Shown here: one piece after another, positions 48,066-61,632 of the stretch
How positions within the stretch are numbered: position 1 is the stretch's first letter
Layout: each line of letters begins with the position of its first letter
Source: Daphnia carinata
Lineage: Eukaryota > Arthropoda > Branchiopoda > Diplostraca > Daphniidae
Direction of reading: 5' to 3'
Length of the DNA stretch: 64,000 nt
Assembly (NCBI RefSeq): GCF_022539665.2
Contig: NC_081337.1
Span: 10,843,768-10,907,767, forward strand
Program-made: the position numbers and the translations under genes
Notes under the pieces: generated by a model
Databases searched by the model: none
What the model was told of the DNA's origin: nothing
Seen by the model: only the letters and a program-made list of their open reading frames with translations

Positions 48066-50017
48066 TCAAAACATATCTATCACTAATACATCCACAATTG
48101 TTCCGTTAGGGATCGTCAATATTTCGGGTGTCTTCGAGGGTAAAATAGCGAGCCCATTGGCACGATTCATACTTTGAAGGCGGCTACTCCTTTGGTTTCC
48201 AGTGGAGATCGCACTTGGAACGGGTTTCCCTGAATGCCACTGAAGAGTTACACGATGATATTCTGGGCGAGAATCCAGATGAAAAAGACCTGTGGAATTC
48301 GACAGCTCTGCCTTTATCCTGATGGGAAGATGTTTTTCATGATCGGACATTTTTTTACAAGCTGGGATAACGAACAAATGGCAAGTCACTATAGCGGAGA
48401 CAGGGTTTCCTGGCAAGGCAAAGATCAATTTTGTCTTTCCGTCATATTGACACGAGGCAAAAGTAGTCGGCTTTCCAGGTTTCATATCAACGCGACCGAA
48501 GTGGATCACAGCGTTGAATCTACTAACTAAAATGTGGCGAAGTAGATCCATTTCTCCCATTGAAACCCCTCCAGTAGAGACCAGGACATCCGCTTCTTCG
48601 AAAGCTGCAGTGATCCGCTGATGCAGTGCCTTAGGATGATCTTCGGCTATTCCAGCGTCGAAAGTGGGAAAGCCCTGTTGCTTTAGGAAGGTCAGTAATG
48701 CTGGTCGGTTACTATCTCGGATGCGTCCGGATTGCAAGTCGATTTTGCTTTCTTGTAACTCATTACCAGTAGACAACACGGCTACGATTGGTAATGCGTA
48801 AACTTCGACTTTAGTTTGACCTACCGTGGCGAGAATTCCCACGTCAGTAGGAGTGAGAACAGTCCCTCTTTCAAGCACAAGATCTCCTTCTTTGATGTCG
48901 CAGCCAGTTGCCCGGATCTCCTGACCACGTCGAACTTGAGCCATTATTTCAATTTGTAATTCTTCTTGGCCATCTTCAGTCGCAGAAATTAATTTTGTCT
49001 CTTCCACCATAATAACCGAGTCAGCACCTGGTGGTAAAGGAGCACCTGTGCTGATCCTGGCACAGTATCCGGGGTGAACCTTTATTTCAGCCAGTTGTGA
49101 CCCCGCGATGGACGCACCAATTACTTGTCGCACACCTAGGCCATCTGCAGCAATGACAGCATAGCCATCTTTCATTGAAGCTGGAAAGGGGGGAAGGGGA
49201 TCCCGTGAAAAAATGTCTGAAGCCAGTACACGGCCAACACAACTCATATAATCGATAGCTTCGTATGCTGTGACATTGCAGTGATTAAGAACAATGTGTT
49301 GCGCTTCCTCTACACTTATCATTGGAAAAGTTGAATGTCTAGGGCGAAATGCAACTGTTCCAGCATCCACTGGCCTTGCATTCTGGCAGGAATGATGATG
49401 TTCTATGGCCGGTAATGCAGATGACTGCATTCTTTTATGGGTTTCAGCAACATCGTTGCTTCCAGTTATTAAATCAACAGCATGTTGCAAGGATGGAGCT
49501 ATGATTTGAAAGCACTCTTTAACAGCCTTCGGACTTCCAGGTAAATTTACAATAAGACTTTTCTTTCGAATGCCACAGACAGGTCTTGAGAGCATAGCAA
49601 GAGGGGTGATTTCAAGTGACATTTTTATCATGGCCAGGCTCAGTCCTGGAGCTTCTTTCTCAATTACTGCTTTTGTTGCTTCTGGTGTCACATCTCTTGG
49701 AGAGAATCCTGTTCCTCCAAGAGTAAAGATCAAGTTAACTTTCATACTATCACACCAGTTGGTAAGAACAGTGGTTATGGCTTCTAATTCATCAGGAACA
49801 CATTCCTCCACCAGAACTTTAGCTTTCAGATGAGAGCCTCCGTCAACTAATTCACGCATACAACTTCCGCTGATATCCTTCGTCAACTGTCGGAAACAGC
49901 GGTCACTGACTGTATCAAATCATATTCAATCATTCACATGGAAATCGAATTCCCCTCAAACTCTATTACCATACCTGTCAACAGCCCGACAGAAATCTTC
50001 CGGTCTTCGCAAGTCAT
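48066..50017 (-). CDS. GPHN: Gephyrin (molybdenum cofactor biosynthesis, MogA-MoeA fusion)
   Basis: Bifunctional Moco enzyme: the N-terminal G domain adenylylates molybdopterin and the C-terminal E domain inserts molybdate. In vertebrates it also scaffolds glycine and GABA-A receptors. Exons 50017-49975 and 49909-48066 give 628 aa. G domain: VGLLTVSDRCF, TLGGTGFSPRDVTPEAT (about residue 77), SRPVCGIR, LPGSPKAVKECF. E domain from about residue 209: PLPPFPASMKDGYAV, ARISTGAPLPPGADSVIMVE, VLSTGNEL, GRIRDSNRP, STGGVSMGE, HFGRVDMKPGKPTTFA, FALPGNPVSA and the C-terminal VIDMF. The linker (C domain) is only about 45 aa against about 150 in mammals. Nearly the whole protein is one exon. Drosophila cinnamon is the likely orthologue. 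Confidence 0.96.
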
Positions 50018-51900
50018 CGCAATGCAAAATTTCGGGGTCTGTAAATAGTTAAGATCAACCAGCTTTAAGGCAAAATTCCTGAACTACTAAAATAACTCGA
50101 ACTACTAATAATTCTGAAACTGGCATTAGAACTTACAGGGAAATTCACTCAGATAAACTGTCTGCTGGTGACGATGAAAATGACGACGTTGTCTTTTTAA
50201 AAAAATAAATAGAAGCACTTTTTGTTTTTTAATTATACAACACGCAACGAATTTGGGTCTAGCCTTGCTACTTTTCAGGAACATTAAAATTAGGACTGTC
50301 TCAGATTTCGATAAACTAAGCCGTTTTTGCACGGAGCAAAATTTTAAATTTAACTCACTTTTTAATAGTTGTAGCTTGAGGCATACCAGGAGTTTCCGAT
50401 GGGGATTCTATAGTTCTATCATTATTCTACTGTTCCGAAAGCTTCCATTTTGCCTCTCATGACTAATAATATGAGAAATTATTCCATATCCTGGAAGAAT
50501 AAGAATATATCTAATATATAAAATATACCTCAGGGTGACCGAAAAGTCAAAATAGATGCTGATATAGAAGTAGATCACCCCCTCCAGCAGGATAAAAAAT
50601 TACGGTACAGTATTTAAGTTTCGATCAGTTAAAAAGTGCAGTAATTCCTTCCGCTCATACAAATATAGGAATTCGATCTAAAAATGAAAGAAAAGAAGAT
50701 AAGAGAGGTTCGAGGGAAGAATTTTAAAATTTTAGAGATCGTAAACTTATTCTCTATTTTTGATCCTGTCACTGCTTTCAATTTTCCTTTAAGTTGAACT
50801 GTTTCTACATTAGATTAATTTTGTTACCTTGAACTTATTGAATTCAATCTAATCGTTATTGTAAGTTATTTTCTATAGTTACTAATCAACTGCGTTTAGC
50901 ATTTAAGACTCAGATTGAGCCCTCATCTTCTCAATGTTCCACATAAATTTTTATCTCAGTTTTTATTTATTCTTTATTTATAGGGGTTGGCAACTTATAT
51001 ATTTACTGCATCTAGCTATAACTTTAAATTTATCTTCATGATTTATAGATGATTTGATCAAACACTACATATACTAGCTCATTTTGTTCCTTTATGGACA
51101 CCTGGTGTTTTAATACCTTTGTTTATACATTAAATTATTAGTAATGTAATTCGTCCTAGTACTCTTACCGTATACATTTGGCAACTAATATAATTGCATG
51201 CCACCTTCTAGTTTTGTTGGGTCCAACAACCTTTATCTTCTTTCCTTTGTTCTCTTAATTAGTCAAACCTTATTAATTTTTAAAACCCATTGCTGTAATT
51301 CAGCGTTAAGTATTTGCTGGTCTAGCAACCCTATATTCTATGGAAGTTGTTTAATGTCCAATTTTATAAAACATCCTTACCACTCAGTTGATAAAAAGTC
51401 AATGACCTTTATTAAGAGCATTCAGAGTAATAAGACTAGTAGCTGGGTTAGCAAAGTGATTTCATACATTTAATATGGACATTGTTGGTTGGTCTTTTTA
51501 CCACAACTTGATTATAATATAATGATGAGATTGAGTTCGCGAAGGAACGCATCAAGGCCTTCACACATCTCAAGTAGGGGCAGGATTACGCTGAGGGATT
51601 ATTTTATTTTTTGCTTCTGAAGTACCGTTTTTTAGTCTCTTTTGAGATTTTTTTCAGACGTTTGGCTCCTGCAGTAGAATTAGGGAGTTCTTGACCCCCT
51701 ACAGGGATTAAACCATTCAATCCTCTTCAAATTCCTCTGTTAAATACAGTAAATCAGGGAAAACCAAAATACCTACCACAAAGCCAAAATTAACCTCATC
51801 TGGAGCATTCTCACCACTTTACAGTCCTCTTTGAAAGAGAATTGATTTTGGATATGTGGTAAGGTATGCAAAATATCTTCCAAACGTGTATTGACCATCA
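50018..51900. other. AT-rich intergenic region
   Basis: Between gephyrin and RPS15A. No protein similarity, tRNA or repeat element could be recognised; several short frames lack family features. It could hold a degraded element or non-coding transcript, but nothing specific is visible. Confidence 0.4.
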
Positions 51901-51906
51901 TTTATT
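51901..51906 (-). terminator. Poly(A) signal of RPS15A
   Basis: TTTATT on + (AATAAA on -), about 20 nt past the stop codon. Confidence 0.7.
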
Positions 51907-51924
51907 AGAAGGATGTCAACAGTT

Positions 51925-52437
51925 TCAGAAGAAAAATCCTAGGATCTTGCCACCCACATGTTTTCTTTTTGCTTCTTCATGATCCATGATTCCAGCTGAT
52001 GTTGTCATAACCACATAGCTATGTAATAATTTAAAAAAAATTAATCTAATATCGTAAGTGTTTCTTCATTTTAAGTACCCAAACTGGCGAGAAGGTAGCA
52101 AATCATTTGACCATTTTTCAATGTCCCTGATGGGTACATCAAAGCGGGGAGAGATGACTCCACACTTGTTCAATCGTCCTGTCAAATTGACGACGATCTT
52201 GCCGGCTCTGTGATCATCGACAATTTCAAATTCTCCAATGTAACCTAATTGAAACATAGATATTAAACATAACATAAAACTTTGAGCATCTAATACACGC
52301 TTACCATGTTTCATCATGACGGTCAAGAATTTGACAATAACTTTGGAACACGGTCGGATCAAAACTTGACGTTTGCCGCGCTTTTCAGCATTGTTGATGC
52401 TCTTCAACGCATCAGCCAAAACGTTCATGCGTACCAT
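51925..52437 (-). CDS. RPS15A: 40S ribosomal protein S15a (uS8)
   Basis: Small-subunit ribosomal protein of the cytosolic ribosome. Exons 52437-52305, 52244-52079, 52018-51925 give 130 aa, exactly the family length. It starts [19 protein letters not shown] and is near-identical to human RPS15A through [35 protein letters not shown] and [11 protein letters not shown], ending GGKILGFFF. The last exon (from [16 protein letters not shown]) is separated by a 60-bp intron; reading straight through the donor would give a false stop after YLK. Confidence 0.98.
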
Positions 52438-52454
52438 TTTGATATGAAATCACT

Positions 52455-52710
52455 CCTAAGACGTATAATATAGAAATTGGACCGGTTAACGCGGGTTAGA
52501 TGAAAAGACAGGAATCAGCTTGACACCAGAAGGCTTTTCTTCGTATGATGAAATGGTTCAAAATCAATACGAATAAATGACTTATTATAAGAAATAGTGA
52601 CAATTTAATATTCAACGGAATAAAAGTTGGATGAAATAAACTTGACTTGATATTTTTCGCTAAAAAAAGAAATTACCTAGCTTCTAGAGGAAGGAAATCC
52701 GCAAGGAGCG
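52455..52710 (-). promoter_or_regulatory. RPS15A leader intron and pyrimidine-rich 5' end
   Basis: On the - strand a leader exon ends CTAGAAGCTAG with a GTAATT donor at about 52677, and the acceptor lies at 52456-52455, just before the ATG. The leader begins in a TTTCCTTCCTCT stretch, which fits a 5'-TOP element, the translational control element of ribosomal protein mRNAs. The exact start site is inferred. Confidence 0.5.
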
Positions 52711-53105
52711 CTGGCTCTACTGTAAGTGGAAGTGAAAGAATTTTTCCACTGCAGAAATCAAGCGCACGTCGTTGCCAGACTGGAAAAGCGACGTGACCAA
52801 TTTCGTTCACGTCGTTGTTAATTTTTTATTTATATAATATCATTACTAATTATATTTTTTGCTACATTTTGTTCGTTCTTTTTAATATTTATTAATTTTT
52901 CAAATAATTCTTTACCTTCTTATCCATTTTAGGTTCTAAATTGTAGGGGTAGGTGCAGGTAAGTGAGTGTTAACGGTAGCCACTAGAGGTTGAACTGAAC
53001 AAAACAAAGTAGAAAAAACAATAAAACGAAACAAACAAAAAACAAACAAATAACAAATAGAAAACACACACATAAACTGTAGGGTTTTCATAAAAAACAA
53101 CGCAA

Positions 53106-55107
<2,002 letters not shown>

Positions 55108-55138
55108 ACTCTCATTCCCAGTTACCCCTCTCATTCGT

Positions 55139-55144
55139 AATAAA
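55139..55144 (+). terminator. Poly(A) signal AATAAA of HDAC3
   Basis: 32 nt past the stop. It lies only 28 bases from the opposed SET signal. Confidence 0.75.
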
Positions 55145-55171
55145 GGCTGCGATCAATTATACCGATTTTCT

Positions 55172-55177
55172 TTTATT
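55172..55177 (-). terminator. Poly(A) signal of SET
   Basis: TTTATT on + (AATAAA on -), 109 nt past the SET stop; the two cleavage sites should nearly coincide. Confidence 0.7.
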
Positions 55178-55285
55178 TAAAAAAAGGCATTGCTCACTTT
55201 CATTCTGGATTCTGACTCGCATCTTTTCGGCACATTGACATACAATACAAGGATTTGAAACAACGCAAAAGCGGCATTGGCATGT

Positions 55286-56250
55286 TTAATCAGTGTCGTA
55301 ATTCGATTCTCCTTCGGCGTCTCCTTCCACATCACCTTCTTCATCCTCTTCGTCCTCTTCATCCTCCACGTCACCGTCATCGTCACCTTCCTCTGAAAGG
55401 GCTTCAGGCATCATAAAGAATTGGAGAGGATTGGGCCAAATTTCATCTTTCAAAATCTAAGTGACAAAGAACAGGGTTATATATAGAAACGATCCATAAG
55501 AATACATTCAATTACGTCGGCTATTTCATCAAGGCTGGAATGATTAGAGTCAGTAAACCAAGAAAAGAATGAGGAATCAGATGCCTTTCTTTTTCTGGAC
55601 CCTTTGTCTGCATTGTCAGCTAAGAAATTTTTGCCTGGTTTCCATTTGATTGGTGTAACTACACTTTTTGGCTGCCCATTGCCTTCCAAACGGTACTCTT
55701 TGATGAGGCTTTCATTCTCAAAATAAGGGTTATTTGGGTTAAACTTCAAGATTATCTTATAACCATTTTTAATATCTTCAAATTCTTCTATCAACAAATT
55801 TTGCAGGTCTTGTAGACAGTGTTGTTGTTCCTCTGGAATCGTTAGGGAGAGTTGAGGATGATTCATAAACTGAAATTATAATTTTAAAAAATAATAATAT
55901 AGTACTAGTAAATAAGAATTTTAATAAGATGGATTCAACTGACTAATTAATGAGCATACTTATGATATTTAAAAGCGGGTAGTTACCGTTGTGATCCAGA
56001 ACCTGGGAACTTTTGCTATGATCTCTGCTCGTTTGGTGTAATGTGGTTTCCTGAGAGTATTAAAACGGACTTCCACTGCAAGGATTTCTTCAGAGGCTTG
56101 TTCATTCAGACTATCAATCTGGCTCTGACAATCATCGATTTCCTCGAGGGCCGCTTGGTATACAGCGTCATCTTCGGTTGCCACTGGAGACAATTCTCCC
56201 TGCTCAGCTAGTTTGGCTCGTTTTTCGTCAGACGCCCCGTTATTCGACAT
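55286..56250 (-). CDS. SET: SET / TAF-I beta histone chaperone (NAP family)
   Basis: Nuclear histone chaperone and PP2A inhibitor of the nucleosome assembly protein family. Exons 56250-55987, 55869-55516, 55456-55286 give 262 aa. The dimerising helix holds [20 protein letters not shown] and [19 protein letters not shown]; then [71 protein letters not shown] and [12 protein letters not shown] strongly acidic Glu/Asp tail follows. An ATG at 56277, in frame nine codons upstream, is an alternative start. Tail-to-tail with HDAC3, a chromatin gene as well. Confidence 0.96.
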
Positions 56251-56277
56251 GGTCTTTTCCTCTGAACTGCTAATCAC

Positions 56278-57790
56278 ATTTGGTCAAGCGAGTGATGATT
56301 GTTTTAATAAAAAAGAAATGCTTACCGGGTCTATCCTTCTATTCATATAACGCTTCTTCTTCGTGGCAAAGCACGTCTTCTGCTAGACGATGCCAAATTG
56401 AGTTTTAAAAATTTCACATAAGCTAGGGCTCGGCCCCGATTACCTGAAACTCCGAAAACCGCACCGATCTACTCAAGAAATGGCCGGTCCGCCGATCGGT
56501 TGCCAACCTAGTGTTTATTTTTTAAGCTGTTTGGTCCTGTTCAAAATATCCAAGGAAACCGACAGAATCACCGCCATATCGAAATTTATCGCATAATTGA
56601 CGCCGAATAATAAACGAAAAATACGACGTCTTACACGAACTGTGAGCCTTAATCAAATTTCTGAGTAGGAATCGGGTTAAAAAGTCGGACAATCGGATCA
56701 GAAAGCGGTTTAATCAGGGTATATAACCGGGTTTGTTCTAAAACCCGGTTTGCTTTTTCCTCTTTGTACCGGTTTGACCGACGAAGACCCGGAAGCCAGC
56801 CCAAACGCCCATGGGGAGGAAAAAATGCATCCCGAAACCCAAAACGACCTAACCGACCAAAACGCTATCCGACTGACGCGAGGCCGAGCCTTTCGTTAGC
56901 CATTAAGCGGATAGACCAAATGGACAATAGGTAAAGCACATAATTTTTTTTTTTTTTGTGGAGGGAGGAAGGGGGGGCCATGGAAGTTAAGTTAGCTACC
57001 TCCTAAATCCACTAATTAAAACCCCTTTTTTATTCCATTAAAATACAAAAACCCAACATAAAGAGCTATCCCTTAAACAGTTTTACATTCATAATGGCAG
57101 CTTATGTGCAACAAAATGCTAAATATTGTGTTGTCAAATATATTTGATAGGGAATTAAAGAAACTTAGCGTATCCTTCTTCTGACGCGAACTCGATCACT
57201 GCTTGCTTGTTGAGCTTTTCAGGAAAGGACCATCACATTAAACTTAACTGTGTAACAGATAGTGTGCAACCCAATTCTTTCAGCTATATACAAATTGATG
57301 CGGCATGGCAAATTGCTAAAGTAAACAATACGTGCTTCTCTTCCATTTATGGTTACTACATAGAAGACGGAATAGCTGCTATGCACTTTAAACGGCATTC
57401 TGCGGATGAAAACGCAAACAATGATGAAAATAAGCAAACGCGTTGTGTCATAGGTATCTTTAAAAAAAAAGTATCCCTTTGCACTTATGTAATACAGTAC
57501 GCGTCTTTACGTGCGCGGTTATTCTGTACGGTGAAGACTTTGGAACTAAGATCTGAAGAATCATTATCAGTTTAACTGATACACTACAATCATGAAAACC
57601 CAGGGGCTATGTGCATGAAGATGACGTTGCTACGGCACTCTTGATATTCTTATCGAATTTTTAATATCTAATTCCTACATCCTTGTTTGTTTAGTCTTCT
57701 TTTAAAAACTTGACGAACGTCCTTTATGTAGACTATTCGAGCTTGTGCGTTTTGTGAGTACTACAAAGTGATTGCGAGCTCAGCGAAAAA
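56278..57790. other. Intergenic region between SET and the aminopeptidase
   Basis: Contains the SET promoter on the left and the aminopeptidase promoter on the right. Between about 56450 and 56900 it is rich in CCGGTTT/AAACCGG-type motifs, with one clear hairpin (listed separately). An open frame at 57207-57575 has no recognisable similarity. Confidence 0.4.
56725..56750. repeat. Inverted repeat (possible hairpin) with AACCGGGTTT arms
   Basis: AACCGGGTTT and AAACCCGGTT are separated by a few bases. Related CGGTTT/AACCG motifs recur nearby. This may be the remnant of a small non-autonomous element or a regulatory palindrome; its family is unknown. Confidence 0.55.
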
Positions 57791-60700
57791 ATGATTTTGC
57801 TACGCAACCTGTTATTCCTCGTGGCAGTTGTGGCTGTTTCGACATCAGCAGCAACACCAGTCACCAAAAGAGTAGGCCGAGCCGGAGAAGATTTGCGTCT
57901 GCCAAGAGATATTTTACCTCGATCATACGAGGTGACTTTGTTGCCAATTTTGATAGAGGGAAACTTCACGACTGAGGGCTATGTCAGTATCTCCGTAGAT
58001 TGCATCCAATCCACTAATAATATAACACTACATATCGCTGATATCATTTTTAATCCAGCGAATATTGCGGTAAGTTTAACCCATGAACATATCCTACTTA
58101 AAGTTAAATTTTAACAAAAATTACTTAAAAGTTAACCGATGGGACTACCGGACAATTGATAAGCCTCAACAGCGTTGTTGAGGATAAGGTGCGCCAGTTT
58201 TTGATTTTGACACCAAATGTCCAGCTGTTAGCTGGGCGTCAATACCGTCTATCAATGACTTTCACATCTATTCTTAACAACGAACTTCGTGGCTTCTACC
58301 GTTCCAGCTACAGCGAAAACGGAACTCTTAAATATATGGCTGTTTCGCAGATGCAGCCGACTGATGCCCGACGAGCATTTCCTTGCTTTGACGAGCCCAA
58401 CATGAAGGCTAATTTCACAATGAAACTCGGTCGTCTGACGACGCAGCTGTCGGCGTCAAACATGCCCGTCAAGGAAACAACGCCCATGTCAGTGGCTATA
58501 TACTTTTTCATTATTACGGTGACACGTTCAAGGGAATTTTGGTCAACCCTACCTGATTTTGCAGAGCGGATCGACCGGGCTACGTTTGGGATCTATTCGA
58601 AACATCGTTGCCCGTTTCGACTTACCTGGTGGGGATGATGGTTTCTGAGTTCACGTTCATCGATTCACCAGCCGGATTGAGCACGACGCCCTTCCGAATT
58701 TGGACTCGACCGGAAGCCGTCAGCCAAGCCGAGTACAAACTATAAATTATTAATATTGTTTTCTTGTATGGGGAGATTTCCAATGCATTCGTTGAATAAT
58801 TCGAGAAATGTAGGTACGCTAGTCGAATTGGCCCGCAAGTGCTGTCGTTCTACGAAGAATATTTTCAAATTGCCTTCCCACTTCCAAAGCAGGATATGGT
58901 CGCCCTAAAAGATTTATCATTCGGTGGAATGGAAAACTGGGGAATGATCACTTACCGGTATTTCGCTGAAATTAGATCTTACCACTGAGGAAAAAATTCA
59001 TCTATTCAATAAATAGAGAAACGGCACTCCTGTTTGATCCGGTTAAGTCATCCGAGTCGGACAAGCAAAGAGTAGTAACAGTGGTAGCCCATGAACTAGC
59101 TCATCAGTGGTAAATTTGATTGGTAAATTGACGTGTGGAATTGTATACGAATGTGCGTTCTTCAAGGTTTGGAGACCTTGTCACGATGGACTGGTGGAGC
59201 GAGCTCTGGTTAAACGAGGGGTTTGCTAGCTATTTGGAATACATTGGAGCGAACTACGTATGCCATAAAAGAAGTTCACTTAAGATCTTCGGTTAATGAA
59301 TTTTCTCTGTCAGGTCGAACCCGAATTTGGTCTCATTGAACAAATAGTCATCAATGACATCCAGGACGTCTTTGGGGTCGATGCGCTCGAGTCATCTCAT
59401 CCTATCTCCGTGGAGGTGAACGACCCTAATGAGATCAACGAATTATTTGATGATATCTCTTACGCAAAAGGTATATTTGCATTTTCTATTTCGAAAAAGA
59501 ACAAAAGGGAAAAGACTGCACTATTAACGTTGCCTGACAATTAACTGGAACATAGGCGCTTCAATTATTCGGATGTTGAACAAATTTCTGGGAGAGCAGT
59601 CATTTCGTGCTGGTTTGACTAACTACCTCAATGATAGGTAAGTGCAAAATAAAATAGTTAAACGTATTTAGCATAAACTTGCAACCTTTTTCTCATGCAG
59701 AAAATATAGTAACGCAGTTGCAGATGACTTATGGTCAGCTCTGACAGCTCAGGCCATTGCTGATAACGTTAATTTACCAGTGGACGTTCGTACGATTATG
59801 AACACATGGACTTTGAAAATGGTACAGTATACAATATATCCGGGCACAAATTTTAAAACAGCTTGTCATCTTATTTGTTTATGTTAGGGTTATCCAATCG
59901 TAACTGTTACTCGCGATTACGCTACATCAGCCACTACAGTCTCACAAGTAAAAACTTCACATCTTTTTTGGGAAAACTTATTCTCAATTTTAACGTAAAA
60001 AGGAGCGATTTCTGCTGAGATCAAATCCCAATTCGACAGATGAGACCGTCTACCGTTGGTGGATTCCCTTGACCTACACAAGTGACTTTAGCCAGCCACA
60101 AAAAAGTTCATGGATAGCTTTCGAACAGCCAGCCATTCAAATATCCAATATCGCAGCAAGCAATCAATGGGTCATATTTAACGTCGACCAAGTTGGTAAA
60201 GCGAGCAAGAAAAAAATTAAGTAATTTGGGAAACATGTGAACTGACAACGCTTTCTACTTGATAGGCTACTACCGGGTGAATTACGACGATGCTAACTGG
60301 AACATGATCATAGCTCAATTACTCTTAGATTATCAACAAATTTCTTTGATTAACCGAGCCCAGCTGCTTGACGATAGCTTGAACATTGCCCGTGTCAATG
60401 CGTTGCCTTACGCCATTCCATTAGAGTTGACCCAATACTTGACGAAAGAGCAAGATTATATCCCCTGGACATCGGCACTGAACGGATTAGATTACCTCGA
60501 TCTGATGTACATTCGCACGACAGGATATGGAGAATTTAAGGTCAGTAACGCTAAATCATCCCGTTCAGTGTAATTGTAACTCGGATTAATCGACTCTTGC
60601 GCAGGGTTACCTAACGAAATTAGTAACGCCACTTTATGATTACGTCAAATTCAACGATACCGTCGGAGATTCTCACCTGCTTATTTACACTCGAGTTACA

Positions 60701-61632
60701 GCTGTCACTTGGGCGTGCAAGTTAAATATTGGAGATTGCGTAACTAATTCGGTCAACTTTTACCAAGCTTGGATGAACGACCCAACAAACCCAACGTACA
60801 AAAATAATCTACATTAATCCACAAAGCTTAAGATAAATATTCAATTGAGATTTTCCTTTTGGGTTGGCGACCTTAGTATTGTTCCTGTCAATCAAAAGGC
60901 AACCATTACCTGTACAGCAATTGCTAATGGCGGAGATCCCGAGTGGAATTTTGCCTTCCAACGATATCTTGATTCAAACGTGGCTGCTGAATCGTCAAAA
61001 CTACTTTTCGGACTGAGTTGCTCTACCGACCCCTTGACATTACAAAAGTAAAGCACAGCACCCTTGTAAGAAATTGTGCAATTTTACAAACAGCCGTTTT
61101 TTTTAGGCTGCTCGAATGGAGCTTGGACCCAACTTCCGGAATTCGGCGGAACGACGCCAGTAGTGTTTTTATTAATGTTGGATCAAACCCCATCGGCCGC
61201 GAACTGACATTCGACTTCATCCAAACCCGTTGGTCGGATATGGTAGCCTAGTAAGTACAGCAACATCTCCTAACTTTGTGAGCAATTTTTTCCTAACACA
61301 TTTCTTCAAGTTTCCCTAGTTTGTACGATCTAGCCCGGATAGTAGACTCCGTATCGGAAGGTTTCAACACTCCGGCAGAAGTAGAAGAGGTAATTGTACA
61401 TTAGCTTTCCCCAATAACGCAATCCTAATTTCATTATTGTACATCATTCATCGTACGCTGTTTGTTGGGGGGAAATTCGTAACAGTTGAAACAATTGCAA
61501 GCAGACCACGCGGACGAGCTCGGCACAGCAGCAAGAGCCATTGATCAATCAATTGAACGATCAGAATCTAACGTGGAATGGATGTCACTACACTACCAGG
61601 AAGTGCTGGACTGGATCCAACAGAATCCGTAA
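57791..61632 (+). CDS. Secreted aminopeptidase N-like M1 metallopeptidase
   Basis: Zinc exopeptidase cleaving N-terminal residues; in arthropods such enzymes work mostly in the gut. Seventeen exons: 57791-58069, 58132-58487, 58565-58732, 58814-58957, 59017-59109, 59167-59257, 59314-59470, 59556-59637, 59701-59821, 59888-59947, 60003-60195, 60266-60540, 60605-60795, 60877-61047, 61107-61250, 61311-61389, 61495-61632; 913 aa. A signal peptide ([18 protein letters not shown]) leads; then [30 protein letters not shown] (305-309 is GGMEN), HELAHQWFGD (zinc His 341 and 345) and [14 protein letters not shown] (Glu 364, the third ligand at the right spacing). A C-terminal ERAP1_C-like half follows. 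No hydrophobic tail or GPI signal is seen at the C-terminus (QQNP), so the product should be soluble and secreted. Confidence 0.94.

Noticed and set aside
52066-52090. RPS15A apparently ending early as ...FGYLK
   Set aside because: This is read-through of a GT donor; the true last exon 52018-51925 restores the conserved end GGKILGFFF.
57207-57575. 122-codon + strand open frame before the aminopeptidase
   Set aside because: No recognisable domain, no splice context and starts in a non-conserved stretch.
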